Source: Martelella sp. NC20
GTDB lineage: Bacteria; Pseudomonadota; Alphaproteobacteria; Rhizobiales; Rhizobiaceae
Length of the DNA: 64,000 bases
Assembly (NCBI RefSeq): GCF_013459645.1
Contig: NZ_CP054863.1
Coordinates: 124,001-188,000, forward strand
Direction: 5' to 3'
A program made the position numbers and the translations under genes. Under the pieces are notes generated by a model, which did not search any database, was not told the origin of the DNA, and saw only the letters and a program-made list of their open reading frames with translations. Shown one piece after another: positions 1 to 7,168 of this stretch (positions are counted from its first letter, which is position 1; every line of letters begins with the position of its first letter).

Positions 1-454
1 CGAACGCGAGCAGCCCCATGCCGCCAAACAGGATCAGCGACACGACATCCCCGTTCGGCGGAATATGCGCGAGCGACCAGAGGAGGAAACCGACAAGCAC
101 GGGGTGGCGGGTTATCGCGGTGATCGTGCCTTGGGAGGCTCCCTCACCACTGCGCCGGAAGGTGATGGAAAGCCGGTTTTGCGCCGCGAGCCCCGCAGCA
201 ATGAACCAGAAAGCGAACGGCATCGCGATCACCGGAACAAGGGCCTGCCAGGGCGCTGGATACCAGAGGTAAATCAATGGTGCCTGCCGGGCGGCGACAA
301 TGACCCAGACCAGAAGCAGGGTCGACAGGAAAGAATAGAGGGTGAGATAGACACGGCGTCCCAGCAGGGCGATCAGCCTGGCACGCACAGGTGGCGCCGG
401 CGGAACCACATGGGCCAGCAGGAAAGCAGAGATCGCGAGCAGAAAATTCGTCAT
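1..454 (-). CDS. NnrU family membrane protein (3' end outside window)
   Basis: Minus-strand frame starting at an ATG at 454 with AGGGGAC upstream and running off the left edge. The visible 150 or so residues are a series of hydrophobic segments, including TRHPVL and SLAHIPPNGD motifs typical of NnrU/isoprenylcysteine methyltransferase-like membrane proteins. NnrU proteins are linked to denitrification and nitric oxide metabolism, but their biochemical activity is not settled. The gene is divergent from an NsrR-like regulator at 584, which fits control by nitric oxide (inference). The C-terminus cannot be seen. Confidence 0.75.
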   Translation of the reverse strand, partial: MTNFLLAISAFLLAHVVPPAPPVRARLIALLGRRVYLTLYSFLSTLLLVWVIVAARQAPLIYLWYPAPWQALVPVIAMPFAFWFIAAGLAAQNRLSITFRRSGEGASQGTITAITRHPVLVGFLLWSLAHIPPNGDVVSLILFGGMGLLAF

Positions 455-482
455 GTTTTGGTCCCCTCTCTCGCCGAAAGAT

Positions 483-494
483 AAGATTCATCTT
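483..494. promoter_or_regulatory. Candidate Rrf2/NsrR operator
   Basis: AAGAT-TC-ATCTT, a perfect 5-bp inverted repeat, lies between the divergent NnrU and Rrf2 genes, followed by the AT-rich stretch CGATATATGATAAT. Known NsrR sites are AT-rich palindromes beginning AAGATG and ending in the complement. The match is short, so this is a candidate only. Confidence 0.35.
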
Positions 495-583
495 CGATAT
501 ATGATAATACCGACAACAGAAAAAATGCCCGGATGCGGAATGTCCTCTGCGTTCCGCTGCCGCAGCATCCACGGAGTGCGCCG

Positions 584-1027
584 ATGCGTCTGACAACCTT
601 TTCCGATTATGCGCTGCGCGTGCTGATGTATGCGGCATCGGCCGGCGACCGTCTGATCACGATCGAAGAGACATCGGCCGCCTATTCGATCTCGAAGACA
701 CATCTGATGAAGGTCGTGAATGTGCTGACCAGAAACGGATACCTGATCAGTGTTCGCGGACGCTCGGGCGGTTTCCGTCTGTCACTGCCGCCCGAGCGGA
801 TCAATCTCGGCGCGGTGATCCGCGCAACGGAAGCCGATTTCGCACTTGTCGAGTGCTTTGCGACCGGAAACCAGTGTGTGGTCACGAAAAACTGCAAGCT
901 ACCGGCGATACTGAACGAAGCACTCACATCCTTCTTAAACGTCTTCGATCACTACACACTCGCCGACATTGTCCTCTCGCCTCAGGTCTTCGCCACGGGT
1001 TCACCGGCACGATCCTCTCCGCCATAA
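584..1027 (+). CDS. Rrf2 family transcriptional regulator, NsrR-like
   Basis: 147 residues opening MRLTTFSDYALRVLMYAA, the usual NsrR start, with a winged-helix domain over about residues 1-80. Three cysteines follow near residue 90 with C-x6-C-x5-C spacing, the expected [Fe-S] cluster ligands of NsrR and RirA. NsrR senses nitric oxide and represses detoxification and denitrification genes; its position opposite NnrU supports that reading. RirA-type iron sensing is the main alternative, since RirA has very similar cysteine spacing. ATG 584 is preferred over an upstream ATG at 533 because homologues begin MRLT. A hairpin follows the stop directly. Confidence 0.82.
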   Translation: MRLTTFSDYALRVLMYAASAGDRLITIEETSAAYSISKTHLMKVVNVLTRNGYLISVRGRSGGFRLSLPPERINLGAVIRATEADFALVECFATGNQCVVTKNCKLPAILNEALTSFLNVFDHYTLADIVLSPQVFATGSPARSSPP

Positions 1028-1057
1028 GGCGAGACGACAAGACAGATCCGTCTCGCC
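1028..1057 (+). terminator. Hairpin terminator of the Rrf2 gene
   Basis: Perfect 9-bp stem GGCGAGACG / CGTCTCGCC with a 12-nt loop, starting at the base after the stop codon. No T-run follows, so it may not be a classic intrinsic terminator. Confidence 0.5.
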
Positions 1058-1084
1058 TCCTCTATGGCCAGCGTATGGCGGGAA

Positions 1085-1430
1085 TGGCTCGCTTTCGATA
1101 CCGCGCTGACGCCGCCAGATGCACAGGTCGATCGCGCCTGGTGATGCGGTATCATGCCGGGCGCGAAAGCCACGCCCGGATCGTCATAGCGCAAGCCGTC
1201 CATCATCTCTTCATGCATCCCCATCATCGACTGTTCGTAGGCTTCGATCACCGTCAGAGTGCCAGCTCCGGAGCGCCTGCCCCCAGCTCGCCATCGCCTC
1301 CGTTCATATCCGCCAGAGCCAGCGGTCCGCGCGGAAAAAGGCGGCATGAAGACCCCAATAGACGGTCAAGAAAATCACCAGCGCCGAAGCAAGACCGAGT
1401 GGGACGCCGATGAGCGAACGCAGGGGCGAA
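1085..1430 (-). pseudogene. Decayed duplicate of the DoxX-like/DUF305 gene (3' part)
   Basis: Read on the minus strand this stretch reproduces parts of the intact gene at 34362-35819: SLIGVPLGLASALVIF, YWGLHAAFF, then LTVIEAYEQSMMGMHEEMM and GMIPHHQ, in the same order. The nucleotides also align, for example the stretch containing catcatctcttcatgcat. The copy has lost roughly 80 bp between the membrane and DUF305 parts and one base after the PHHQ motif, so it is frameshifted and cannot make the full protein. The 5' part, encoding most of the membrane segments, is absent and is replaced at the right by an IS701-type transposase remnant. It lies beside an Rrf2 regulator, as does the intact copy. 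Confidence 0.8.
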
Positions 1431-1479
1431 TGATCTACGAAGGTTACGGATGGGCAAGAAAAGCCGCTTCGAGTCCATG

Positions 1480-1714
1480 CAACGTTCGACCTTGTGAAAC
1501 CCGTTCCTGGCATGGCTGGCATCGCCACGTCTCGCTCGTCATGCTCGCCTTCGCCATGATGGCCACCATCCGCCATCATGCCAACGCCGCGCCACCCCCA
1601 AAAACGGTGCGTCGCATCGCCAACCGCCTCGCGCGTCAGCAAATCCGACCCGCACACATCATCTCATGGTCGCTCTGGCGACGAGCCCATATCAAATCAA
1701 AATCGCAACTGTAA
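1480..1714 (+). pseudogene. IS701-type transposase C-terminal remnant
   Basis: The plus-strand frame ends with ETRSWHGWHRHVSLVMLA and later VRRIANRLARQ and SWSLWRRAHIKSKSQL before a TAA. SW-GWHRH followed by MLA and a terminal W-RR-H basic tail is the usual C-terminus of IS701/DDE_5-type transposases. The catalytic N-terminal and central regions are missing, so this is a scar. It directly abuts the DUF305 pseudogene, suggesting the insertion broke that gene. Confidence 0.6.
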
Positions 1715-2019
1715 TGCTAACATCAGACACTTCGCCGCACCGGCTCCCACGCCAGCCCACTTGACTTTGATCGATTGCGAGGACACACCTTATCACTATG
1801 AACTATACGAGTTTCCATCTCCGCTCCCAACGGGTTCGCCTTATCGTAGGCAAATAGCCCCCGGCCTGGTCGCGTCGCGCCCCGGTCGCAGGGCACAGGC
1901 ATTTTGCCACCGGGCGCTCGAAACAGCGCCTGTCAAGCGACACAAATCCCTAGATAGCAGAGATAACGCCCGCACTCGCGGCCTTCATTTTGCTGATGAT
2001 CTCAGCAAGGAGACAGACT
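1715..2019. other. Intergenic stretch without a recognisable gene
   Basis: About 300 bases upstream of rnk. No convincing coding frame or clear hairpin was seen; it presumably holds the rnk promoter. Confidence 0.4.
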
Positions 2020-2439
2020 GTGCCTTCAAACCAAAAGAAACTGCGCAAACCTGCAATTGTTCTGACGAAAACCGACCACAAGCGCCTTCTGCTTCTTGCC
2101 GAACGCTTTGCCGAGCAGAATGCTGACCTTGCCGATTTTCTTATCAGCGAAATCGAACGAGCTCGTATCGTTGAAGACGAACGCATTATTACTGATGTGG
2201 TGCGTATGGGCTCGTCTGTTCATTTCACGACCGATCTCGGCGAAGACCGACAGGTAACGCTGGTTTATCCCGGAAAAGCCGATATCGCTGAAGGCAAAAT
2301 TTCTGTTCTGACTCCCATCGGCGCAGCGTTGATCGGCCTGAAAGCCGGGCATTCAATCGACTGGACGACACGAGACGGCCGGGTCTGCTGCTTGACGGTG
2401 GAATCGGTCAACCAGCCGCAGGACCCGGCCGAGCTTTAG
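2020..2439 (+). CDS. rnk: Nucleoside diphosphate kinase regulator Rnk (GreA/GreB fold)
   Basis: 139 residues from a GTG at 2020 preceded by AGGAG eight bases upstream; a TTG at 1990 is in frame but has no ribosome site. An N-terminal coiled-coil-like segment (TDHKRLLLLAERFAEQ) is followed by a GreA-type C-terminal FKBP-like domain with VVRMGSSVHFTTD, RQVTLVYPGKAD, ISVLTPIGAALIGLKAG and a closing VESV segment. Rnk proteins bind RNA polymerase like GreA but lack transcript-cleavage activity because the coiled coil is shorter. Length is as expected. It stands alone, with mobile-element debris on both sides. Confidence 0.88.
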   Translation: MPSNQKKLRKPAIVLTKTDHKRLLLLAERFAEQNADLADFLISEIERARIVEDERIITDVVRMGSSVHFTTDLGEDRQVTLVYPGKADIAEGKISVLTPIGAALIGLKAGHSIDWTTRDGRVCCLTVESVNQPQDPAEL

Positions 2440-2532
2440 GCTCCGCCCTCTTTGAACACGCTATCCGGTTTGTTGCCCCTGAAGGGCAATGGGCTGTTCA
2501 TCCGCTGTGGACGATCAGCCCGCAAGCCTCAG

Positions 2533-2626
2533 TTGTGAATCGGCAAAGTCAAATGACCCCGTTCACGGTAATAATATCAAAGGGATACGATGCCGATCGG
2601 CATCGGGACCCTACGCCGATTCACAA
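2533..2626. repeat. 94-bp MITE-like element, copy 1
   Basis: Begins TTGTGAATCGGC and ends with the exact complement GCCGATTCACAA. No coding capacity. The right end carries, inside the inverted repeat, GCCGATCGGCATC, giving the pattern TGTGAATCGGC-N13-GCCGATCGGC also seen (TGTAAATCGGC) at 28105 and 38676. The structure suggests an IS21-family element deleted down to its two ends (inference). Confidence 0.75.
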
Positions 2627-2724
2627 TTAGCCCTCGCTTAACTCACTGAAAACCATGCGGAAAGCGATTTTTTTGCTCGCCCATTGGGAGAGGGTTGATC
2701 TCTTATTAAAGCATAAGTAGTAGA

Positions 2725-2818
2725 TTGTGAATCGGCAAAGTCAAATGGCCCCATTCACGGTAATAATATCAACGGGATATGATGCCGATCGGCATCGGGA
2801 CCCTACGCCGATTCACAA
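2725..2818. repeat. 94-bp MITE-like element, copy 2
   Basis: Same length, orientation and 12-bp terminal inverted repeats as copy 1 at 2533. The two differ at four internal positions (gaccccg/ggcccca and aaagggatacg/aacgggatatg). The 98 bases between the copies hold no gene. Confidence 0.75.
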
Positions 2819-3106
2819 CCAAGCGACCATGTGTTCCTCTGCGAGCACGGCGGCTGCCTCATCGTCGAGAGGCGTCGTGTCGTTTTGGGAGCGAGACGAT
2901 CTCATTCAAGGCGATCTCGCCTCGGCCACCGATCTCCAACTCATTGTCGGGCCTTTTCACAAGCGCCCATCACGTCGCCGGACCGGCATGATGCACGGCG
3001 AAGCGGATGGCCAGCGAGAGCGTCTCCTTACCGTCAACCGCCTTCGCTTGAGATCGTGGCGTTGACATGTGATTTGACGTTCGTAAGCGTCGTCCCGTGC
3101 TCTGGT
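2819..3106. other. Degenerate stretch without an intact gene
   Basis: Between the second 94-bp element and the methyltransferase. The minus strand has short stop-interrupted coding-like blocks (for example ETLSLAIRFAVHHAGPAT and WALVKRPDNELEIGG) that look like remains of a broken gene; I cannot name its family. Confidence 0.35.
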
Positions 3107-3721
3107 TCATCTCGGCTCGTAACGGCTGACTTCGATGCCGGAGCCGACGGGGAGCACGACGCTGGTTATGCCGGGCATGGCGCGAACCGCCTTGCCATAG
3201 GCGATTGCGCCGGGTGCCGCGCGGCCGAGCATGTTGTCGGCAACGATGATCGCGCCGGGGTTAAGCTTCGGATAGAAGGCCTCAAGGCACGGAACGTAGA
3301 GGTCCTTCCACAGATCGAGCAACACGAAATCGACTTTGTCGGGAAGGGCAGGGATCATCTCCACCGCGTCGCCGACCCAAAAGTCGATGTGGTCGGCAAG
3401 ACCCGCCTTTTGGGTCATTTCCTTCGCATAGGCGGATTTATGCTCGTAGCGTTCCATTGTGATGACGCGGCCGCCGCTCGCTCGCGCGGCCTCGGCGAGC
3501 CAGATGCCGGAATAGCCGAAGGAGGTTCCGATCTCAAGGATGCTCGGCGAATTCAGGTTGCGCGCCAGAATGTTGACCAACTGGCCGGTATCCGGGCCGA
3601 CCGCCATAAAGCGATTCTGGCCGCCATCGTCGCCGCCGGACGGCGATTTGCGATGATTCTCCCGCTCCTCGCGGATCTTTTCGTGATAGGCGTCAAGTAC
3701 GGCTGAGATCTTGTCGTCCAT
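3107..3721 (-). CDS. O-methyltransferase-like SAM-dependent methyltransferase
   Basis: 204 residues from the ATG at 3721, chosen over an upstream ATG because AGGAGA lies just before it. Class I methyltransferase fold: motif I SILEIGTSFGYSGIWLAEAA, acidic motif II around VITMERYE, then WVGDAVEMIPALPDKVDFVLLDLWKD, the layout of the O-methyltransferase family 3 (COMT/CCoAOMT-like). Those enzymes usually act on catechols or other small phenolics, but the substrate cannot be read here. It lies 54 bases downstream of a PadR gene on the same strand and is probably co-transcribed with it, so expression may be ligand-induced through PadR. Confidence 0.82.
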   Translation of the reverse strand: MDDKISAVLDAYHEKIREERENHRKSPSGGDDGGQNRFMAVGPDTGQLVNILARNLNSPSILEIGTSFGYSGIWLAEAARASGGRVITMERYEHKSAYAKEMTQKAGLADHIDFWVGDAVEMIPALPDKVDFVLLDLWKDLYVPCLEAFYPKLNPGAIIVADNMLGRAAPGAIAYGKAVRAMPGITSVVLPVGSGIEVSRYEPR

Positions 3722-3775
3722 GGTGTCTCCTGCTTCTTCAAATGGCACGGCGCGGCCGCAAATGGCCGCGCCGGT

Positions 3776-4333
3776 TCAACAGCGTTCGATCATCAGGGCC
3801 GCCTCGTCGAGCGCGGCGGCGATTGCCCTGGCCGATGCCTCCTCGATCGGTCCACGCCGCAGCCGTAGTCGTAGGGCGAGCTTAAGATTTTCGATGGCGC
3901 GGATGAGCGGTTCGGGGACACTATCCGGTTCGCCTTCGCGGGTCAGGAGCTCGTCAACCGCCGCTCGGTTAGCTGTCAGGAAAGCCTCTCCCTCGGCTGT
4001 AATCCTGTAGCGCTTGCGTGCGGTCTCTTCAATTTGCACGACTGCGTATCCCATGTCCTCGAGCCAGGAGAGTGTCGGATAGATCACGCCTGGGCTCGGA
4101 CTGTAGTGTCCGCCCATGCGCTCCTCGATGACCTTGATGAGTTCGTAGCCGTGGCTGGGCTTTCGGGCGATCATTGCAAGGATGAGGGTACGCAGTTCGC
4201 CATAGTCGAAAAGTCGACCTGCCCGCCGTCCGCGACGGCGATGGTGTGCGCCGCGATGATGGCGGTCATGCCCGGGCATTTGGTCGGGTTCAGGAGTCTG
4301 GCGGCCCGATCCGTCTTTGGATTTGTTTTCCAT
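3776..4333 (-). CDS. PadR family transcriptional regulator
   Basis: 185 residues. A His/Arg-rich N-terminal tail (about 40 residues, with HHRGAHHRRRGRRAG) precedes the PadR winged helix: FDYGELRTLILAMIARKPSHGYELIKVIEE, YSPSPGVIYPTLSWLEDMGYAVV and RKRYRITAEGEAFL. A C-terminal helical dimerisation segment follows. The His-rich tail resembles metal-linked or flavin-linked PadR subgroups, but its role is not known. It heads a likely two-gene unit with the methyltransferase, and a strong palindrome just upstream of its start suggests autoregulation. Confidence 0.87.
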   Translation of the reverse strand: MENKSKDGSGRQTPEPDQMPGHDRHHRGAHHRRRGRRAGRLFDYGELRTLILAMIARKPSHGYELIKVIEERMGGHYSPSPGVIYPTLSWLEDMGYAVVQIEETARKRYRITAEGEAFLTANRAAVDELLTREGEPDSVPEPLIRAIENLKLALRLRLRRGPIEEASARAIAAALDEAALMIERC

Positions 4334-4348
4334 GAATTACAATGTATG

Positions 4349-4381
4349 TCTCGATATATCGAAACTAAAGATATATCGAGA
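4349..4381. promoter_or_regulatory. Candidate PadR operator, 33 bp
   Basis: Perfect 12-bp inverted repeat TCTCGATATATC / GATATATCGAGA with a 9-bp spacer, 16 bases upstream of the padR start. The position over the expected promoter and the TATATCGAGA half-sites are what autoregulated PadR genes show. Confidence 0.65.
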
Positions 4382-4522
4382 TTAAATTCTTGTAATATAC
4401 GCGCTTCGTGGTCCGTTACGCGCGTCCGGTGTCGGCGCGATCACGCATAGTGCCACGATGAGAAGGAAACCGAGGCAGACAATACTGGCCGCATGGCGGA
4501 CATGCTTCCTCGGCTGATCCAT
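4382..4522 (-). CDS. Possible small membrane protein (46 residues)
   Basis: Short frame beginning MDQPRKHVRHAAS followed by one hydrophobic segment IVCLGFLLIVALCVI and ending SAYITRI. Its stop touches the PadR operator repeat. No clear ribosome site, and no family recognised; it could equally be the start of a gene lost to the rearrangement that left the IS110 fragment beside it. Confidence 0.25.
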   Translation of the reverse strand: MDQPRKHVRHAASIVCLGFLLIVALCVIAPTPDARNGPRSAYITRI

Positions 4523-4570
4523 ACTCGTTGAGCCGTGAACCGGGAGGTTCTTATTTGTCGGGGCACGACG

Positions 4571-4663
4571 CTACTTTCCTTTCAGAACGATCTTGCGCTC
4601 ATCATCGACGAAACAGATAGAAGTCGCTTGCTGACTGACATCCAGTCCGGCGTAATATTTCAT
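4571..4663 (-). pseudogene. IS110-family transposase N-terminal fragment
   Basis: AAGGAG then ATG gives MKYYAGLDVSQQATSICFVD, the N-terminal DEDD (RuvC-like) start of IS110-family transposases. The frame stops after 30 residues (ERKIVLKGK). An intact gene would have about 340 residues, so this is a decayed fragment. Confidence 0.75.
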
Positions 4664-4870
4664 GGTGGTTCTCCTTATAGCTTCGGCACACTGGCCACGC
4701 TGGACAACGGACAGCGTGGAGAGCCGCCGCCTGGAAGGCTAGGCCCTGAGCGATTACGCTATGTGTTGTAGCTTAGACGGCCACGGCTCATCCCGGCGGG
4801 CCGGATAGTGTCAGCTAGCGGCTGACAGGCTGATGATCCGATTACCGCTCATTGTGGCGATTGTTTCCAG

Positions 4871-5002
4871 TGTCATATAGCGGGATCGCTGGACCGCATG
4901 ATCCCGTATCTGATCCCGCTCGTCCTGGTGATCCTCGCATGCCTCGCGCTCATCACCTATCTGCCGGAAATCAGCCTCGGAATTCTGGGGCTGGTCCGCT
5001 AA
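4871..5002 (+). pseudogene. TRAP transporter large permease (DctM-like) C-terminal fragment
   Basis: Plus-strand frame ends GSLDRMIPYLIPLVLVILA followed by LALITYLPEISLGILGL and a stop. This is the typical last transmembrane segment and tail of DctM/UctM permeases (a 'Y-P-SL-L' ending). The rest of the 430-residue protein is missing upstream. Confidence 0.5.
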
Positions 5003-5017
5003 CAGAAACAGGCGCCC

Positions 5018-5082
5018 GGAACCGAAGTTCGGTTCCAGGCATGCAGAAACCCGGTCAGCTCGCAGGCGGCCGGGGTTTCTGC
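5018..5082 (+). terminator. Two tandem hairpins
   Basis: GGAACCGAA / TTCGGTTCC (9-bp stem, 1-nt centre, 5018-5036), then GCAGAAACCC / GGGTTTCTGC (10-bp stem, 20-nt loop, 5043-5082). They lie between the DctM fragment and the convergent MFS gene, so they probably act as terminators. Confidence 0.45.
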
Positions 5083-5129
5083 CGCCGGAGTTCCGCGGCA
5101 TCGGCAGCGCCGGGCTTCGACCCTGTTTG

Positions 5130-6671
5130 TCAGGCCGAGCGTTCAAATTCCGTTCCGCGAAGCGTCAATGCCACGATCAAAGCGAGTGTCATCACGCTGC
5201 CGCCGATTTCGAAAGATCCGGCAATGGCATGACGAAACGCAGCCTCGATGGCGGGGCGAAGTGCGGCAGGCAGGTCGGACACGGCCTCCATGCCACCGTT
5301 GATGATCGTCTGCACATCGGCCGTACCAAGAAGGTGCGCAAGCCCGGAGTTCAAACCGCTTGCCATGACCCCGCCGGAAACCGCCACGCCCAGCGCGCCG
5401 CCGAGAGAGCGCAGAAAGGACATTGAGGCCGTCGCCGTGCCGACGCTTTCCTTCGGGACCGCGTTCTGCACAATCGCGGTAGCGTTCGGCATCGCGATTC
5501 CCATCCCGAGTCCCAGCATTGCCAAAGCACCCCAGAAGGCGGGAACGCCGGCCTGGATCGCGGCCAACAGGGCCAGAGTGCCAAGGCCGCCGGCCTCGAG
5601 CGCGATGCCCGTGACCATGAAAAGCTTCGGCCGGCCGAGATCGGCGGAGAGCTTTCCGCCGAAGATCGACGTCAGCACCATGGCCACGATCTGCGGCAAC
5701 ATCATCGCGCCGGCCTGGGCCGGGTTCAAACCAAGCACCAGTTGAAAGTAAAGCGGCACGAAAACCATCGCGCTCATCATCGCGAAGCCCATGCAGGACA
5801 TGGTCAGGACGCCGGTGGCGAACGGGCCGATCCTGAATAGCGACAATGTGATAACCGGTTCGCGGGCACGGGTCTCGACCCAGAAGAAGCCACCGAGAGC
5901 GAGAATTGCCAGCAGCGCCAAGCCGACGGAAGCACCGGAATACCAGGAAAAGAGCGATCCGCCGAGGCTGAACAGCAAAAGCACCGCCGTCGCTCCCGTG
6001 ACGAGCAGGACGGAACCGGCAAAATCGATCCGATGCTCTTTGCGCGGCGGCGGCGCCGGCAAAGCTCGCCACAGCATCGCCAATGCCAGAAGGCCCACGG
6101 GCAGGTTGATATAGAAGACCCAGCGCCATGACAATGCTGTCGTCAGGCCGCCGCCCATGAGCGGGCCCGCAAGGCTGGAGAAGGCGAAAGCTCCCGAGAA
6201 AAACCCCTGATAACGCACCCGCTCGCGCGGCGTGACTACATCGCTGATGACGGTCTGGGTCAAGGTCATGATTCCACCGGCGCCGATGCCCTGCACCAGT
6301 CTGAAGACGATGAGCTGGGGCATCGTCCGGGCCAGGCCGCACAGCATCGACATTGCGACGAACAACACGATCGCCCCGATCAGGAAAGCGCGCCGCCCGA
6401 ACATGTCGGAAAGCTTGCCGAAAATCGGCGTGGCGGAGGTGGAGGTCAGCATGAAGGCGGTAACCACCCAGCTCAGATGCGAAAGTCCGCCGAGGTCGCT
6501 CGCCATGCGCGGCAGTGCCGTGTTGACGATGCTCTGGTCGAGTGCTGCAAGGATCATTGCCAGGATCAGGCCGGCAAAGAGACGACGCAGGTGGAGGGGA
6601 ATGCCCTTCTCGGGGCGCTGAAGATCGATGGTCAAGGGGGGCTCGGCGGGCGGGGCATTTGTTATTGGCAT
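5130..6671 (-). CDS. DHA2-family (EmrB/QacA-type) MFS multidrug exporter
   Basis: 513 residues, the length of 14-helix DHA2 transporters. Landmarks are LDQSIVNTALP in helix 1 (motif D1), GKLSDMFGRR between helices 2 and 3 (motif A), and a motif C-like GIGAGGIMTLTQTVISDVV with GPLMGG in helix 5. Such proteins exchange protons for toxic organic compounds across the inner membrane. It is probably the last gene of a unit with the exported protein at 6687 (15-base gap) and the Tat-exported hydrolase at 7169, all divergent from TetR at 8547. Confidence 0.9.
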   Translation of the reverse strand: MPITNAPPAEPPLTIDLQRPEKGIPLHLRRLFAGLILAMILAALDQSIVNTALPRMASDLGGLSHLSWVVTAFMLTSTSATPIFGKLSDMFGRRAFLIGAIVLFVAMSMLCGLARTMPQLIVFRLVQGIGAGGIMTLTQTVISDVVTPRERVRYQGFFSGAFAFSSLAGPLMGGGLTTALSWRWVFYINLPVGLLALAMLWRALPAPPPRKEHRIDFAGSVLLVTGATAVLLLFSLGGSLFSWYSGASVGLALLAILALGGFFWVETRAREPVITLSLFRIGPFATGVLTMSCMGFAMMSAMVFVPLYFQLVLGLNPAQAGAMMLPQIVAMVLTSIFGGKLSADLGRPKLFMVTGIALEAGGLGTLALLAAIQAGVPAFWGALAMLGLGMGIAMPNATAIVQNAVPKESVGTATASMSFLRSLGGALGVAVSGGVMASGLNSGLAHLLGTADVQTIINGGMEAVSDLPAALRPAIEAAFRHAIAGSFEIGGSVMTLALIVALTLRGTEFERSA

Positions 6672-6686
6672 TGGCGATTGACGCGA

Positions 6687-7130
6687 TCAGTCGCGCTTCC
6701 ATTCGAGCAGGTGTCCCGACGCAGTGAATTCCGCCTTGAATTTCTGGCCGTTGTCGTCCCGCCCTTCGACCTCGATATGATCGTCGTCGAGTTCGATCTT
6801 GAAAATGCGGCTCTTCGGGGTCAGCTTGGGCGCGGAAAGACCTGCCGGCAGCACCGGCATCAGTTCCGACAGCGGCGCCGTCCGGTGGCCCACGGCCTCG
6901 ACCTTGTCAATGCTGCCGTCCCGGTGAACATCGAGTTCGACCCGCGCGCCACCCGGCAGGGTTCCGACCGCATCGGACCCCTTGTCGTCGGGATGAACAT
7001 CGAGATCGGTGAGGGAAAGCGTAGCAGCGGCGTGCCTGACCGCGTTTCCATCAGGCGCATGACCCGCCGCTTCGGCGGCCGCACCGCAAGTCGCGACGAG
7101 CATTGAGGTCAGCAGAAAAATGCGCAACAT
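6687..7130 (-). CDS. Small exported protein, PepSY-like C-terminus
   Basis: 147 residues. The N-terminus (MLRIFLLTSMLVATCGAAAEAAG) is a Sec signal peptide, so the protein should be periplasmic. The remainder has two similar halves, ARVELDVHRDGSIDKVEAVG and HIEVEGRDDNGQKFKAEFTASGHLLEWKRD, resembling the repeated beta-hairpin of PepSY-like domains. Function unknown. It lies between the hydrolase and the MFS pump with short gaps, suggesting a shared transcript and a periplasmic role tied to efflux or stress (inference). Confidence 0.65.
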   Translation of the reverse strand: MLRIFLLTSMLVATCGAAAEAAGHAPDGNAVRHAAATLSLTDLDVHPDDKGSDAVGTLPGGARVELDVHRDGSIDKVEAVGHRTAPLSELMPVLPAGLSAPKLTPKSRIFKIELDDDHIEVEGRDDNGQKFKAEFTASGHLLEWKRD

Positions 7131-7168
7131 GGCAACTCCTTCGTTTCAGCCCACAAAATTGCAGATGC

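Noticed and set aside
2831..3706. Long plus-strand open frame (291 codons)
   Set aside because: It is antisense to the methyltransferase at 3107-3721, which has a ribosome site and conserved motifs; the plus-strand translation has no family resemblance.
5143..6702. 519-codon frame on the minus strand
   Set aside because: Out-of-frame shadow of the MFS exporter: Arg/His/Pro-rich, no hydrophobic helices.
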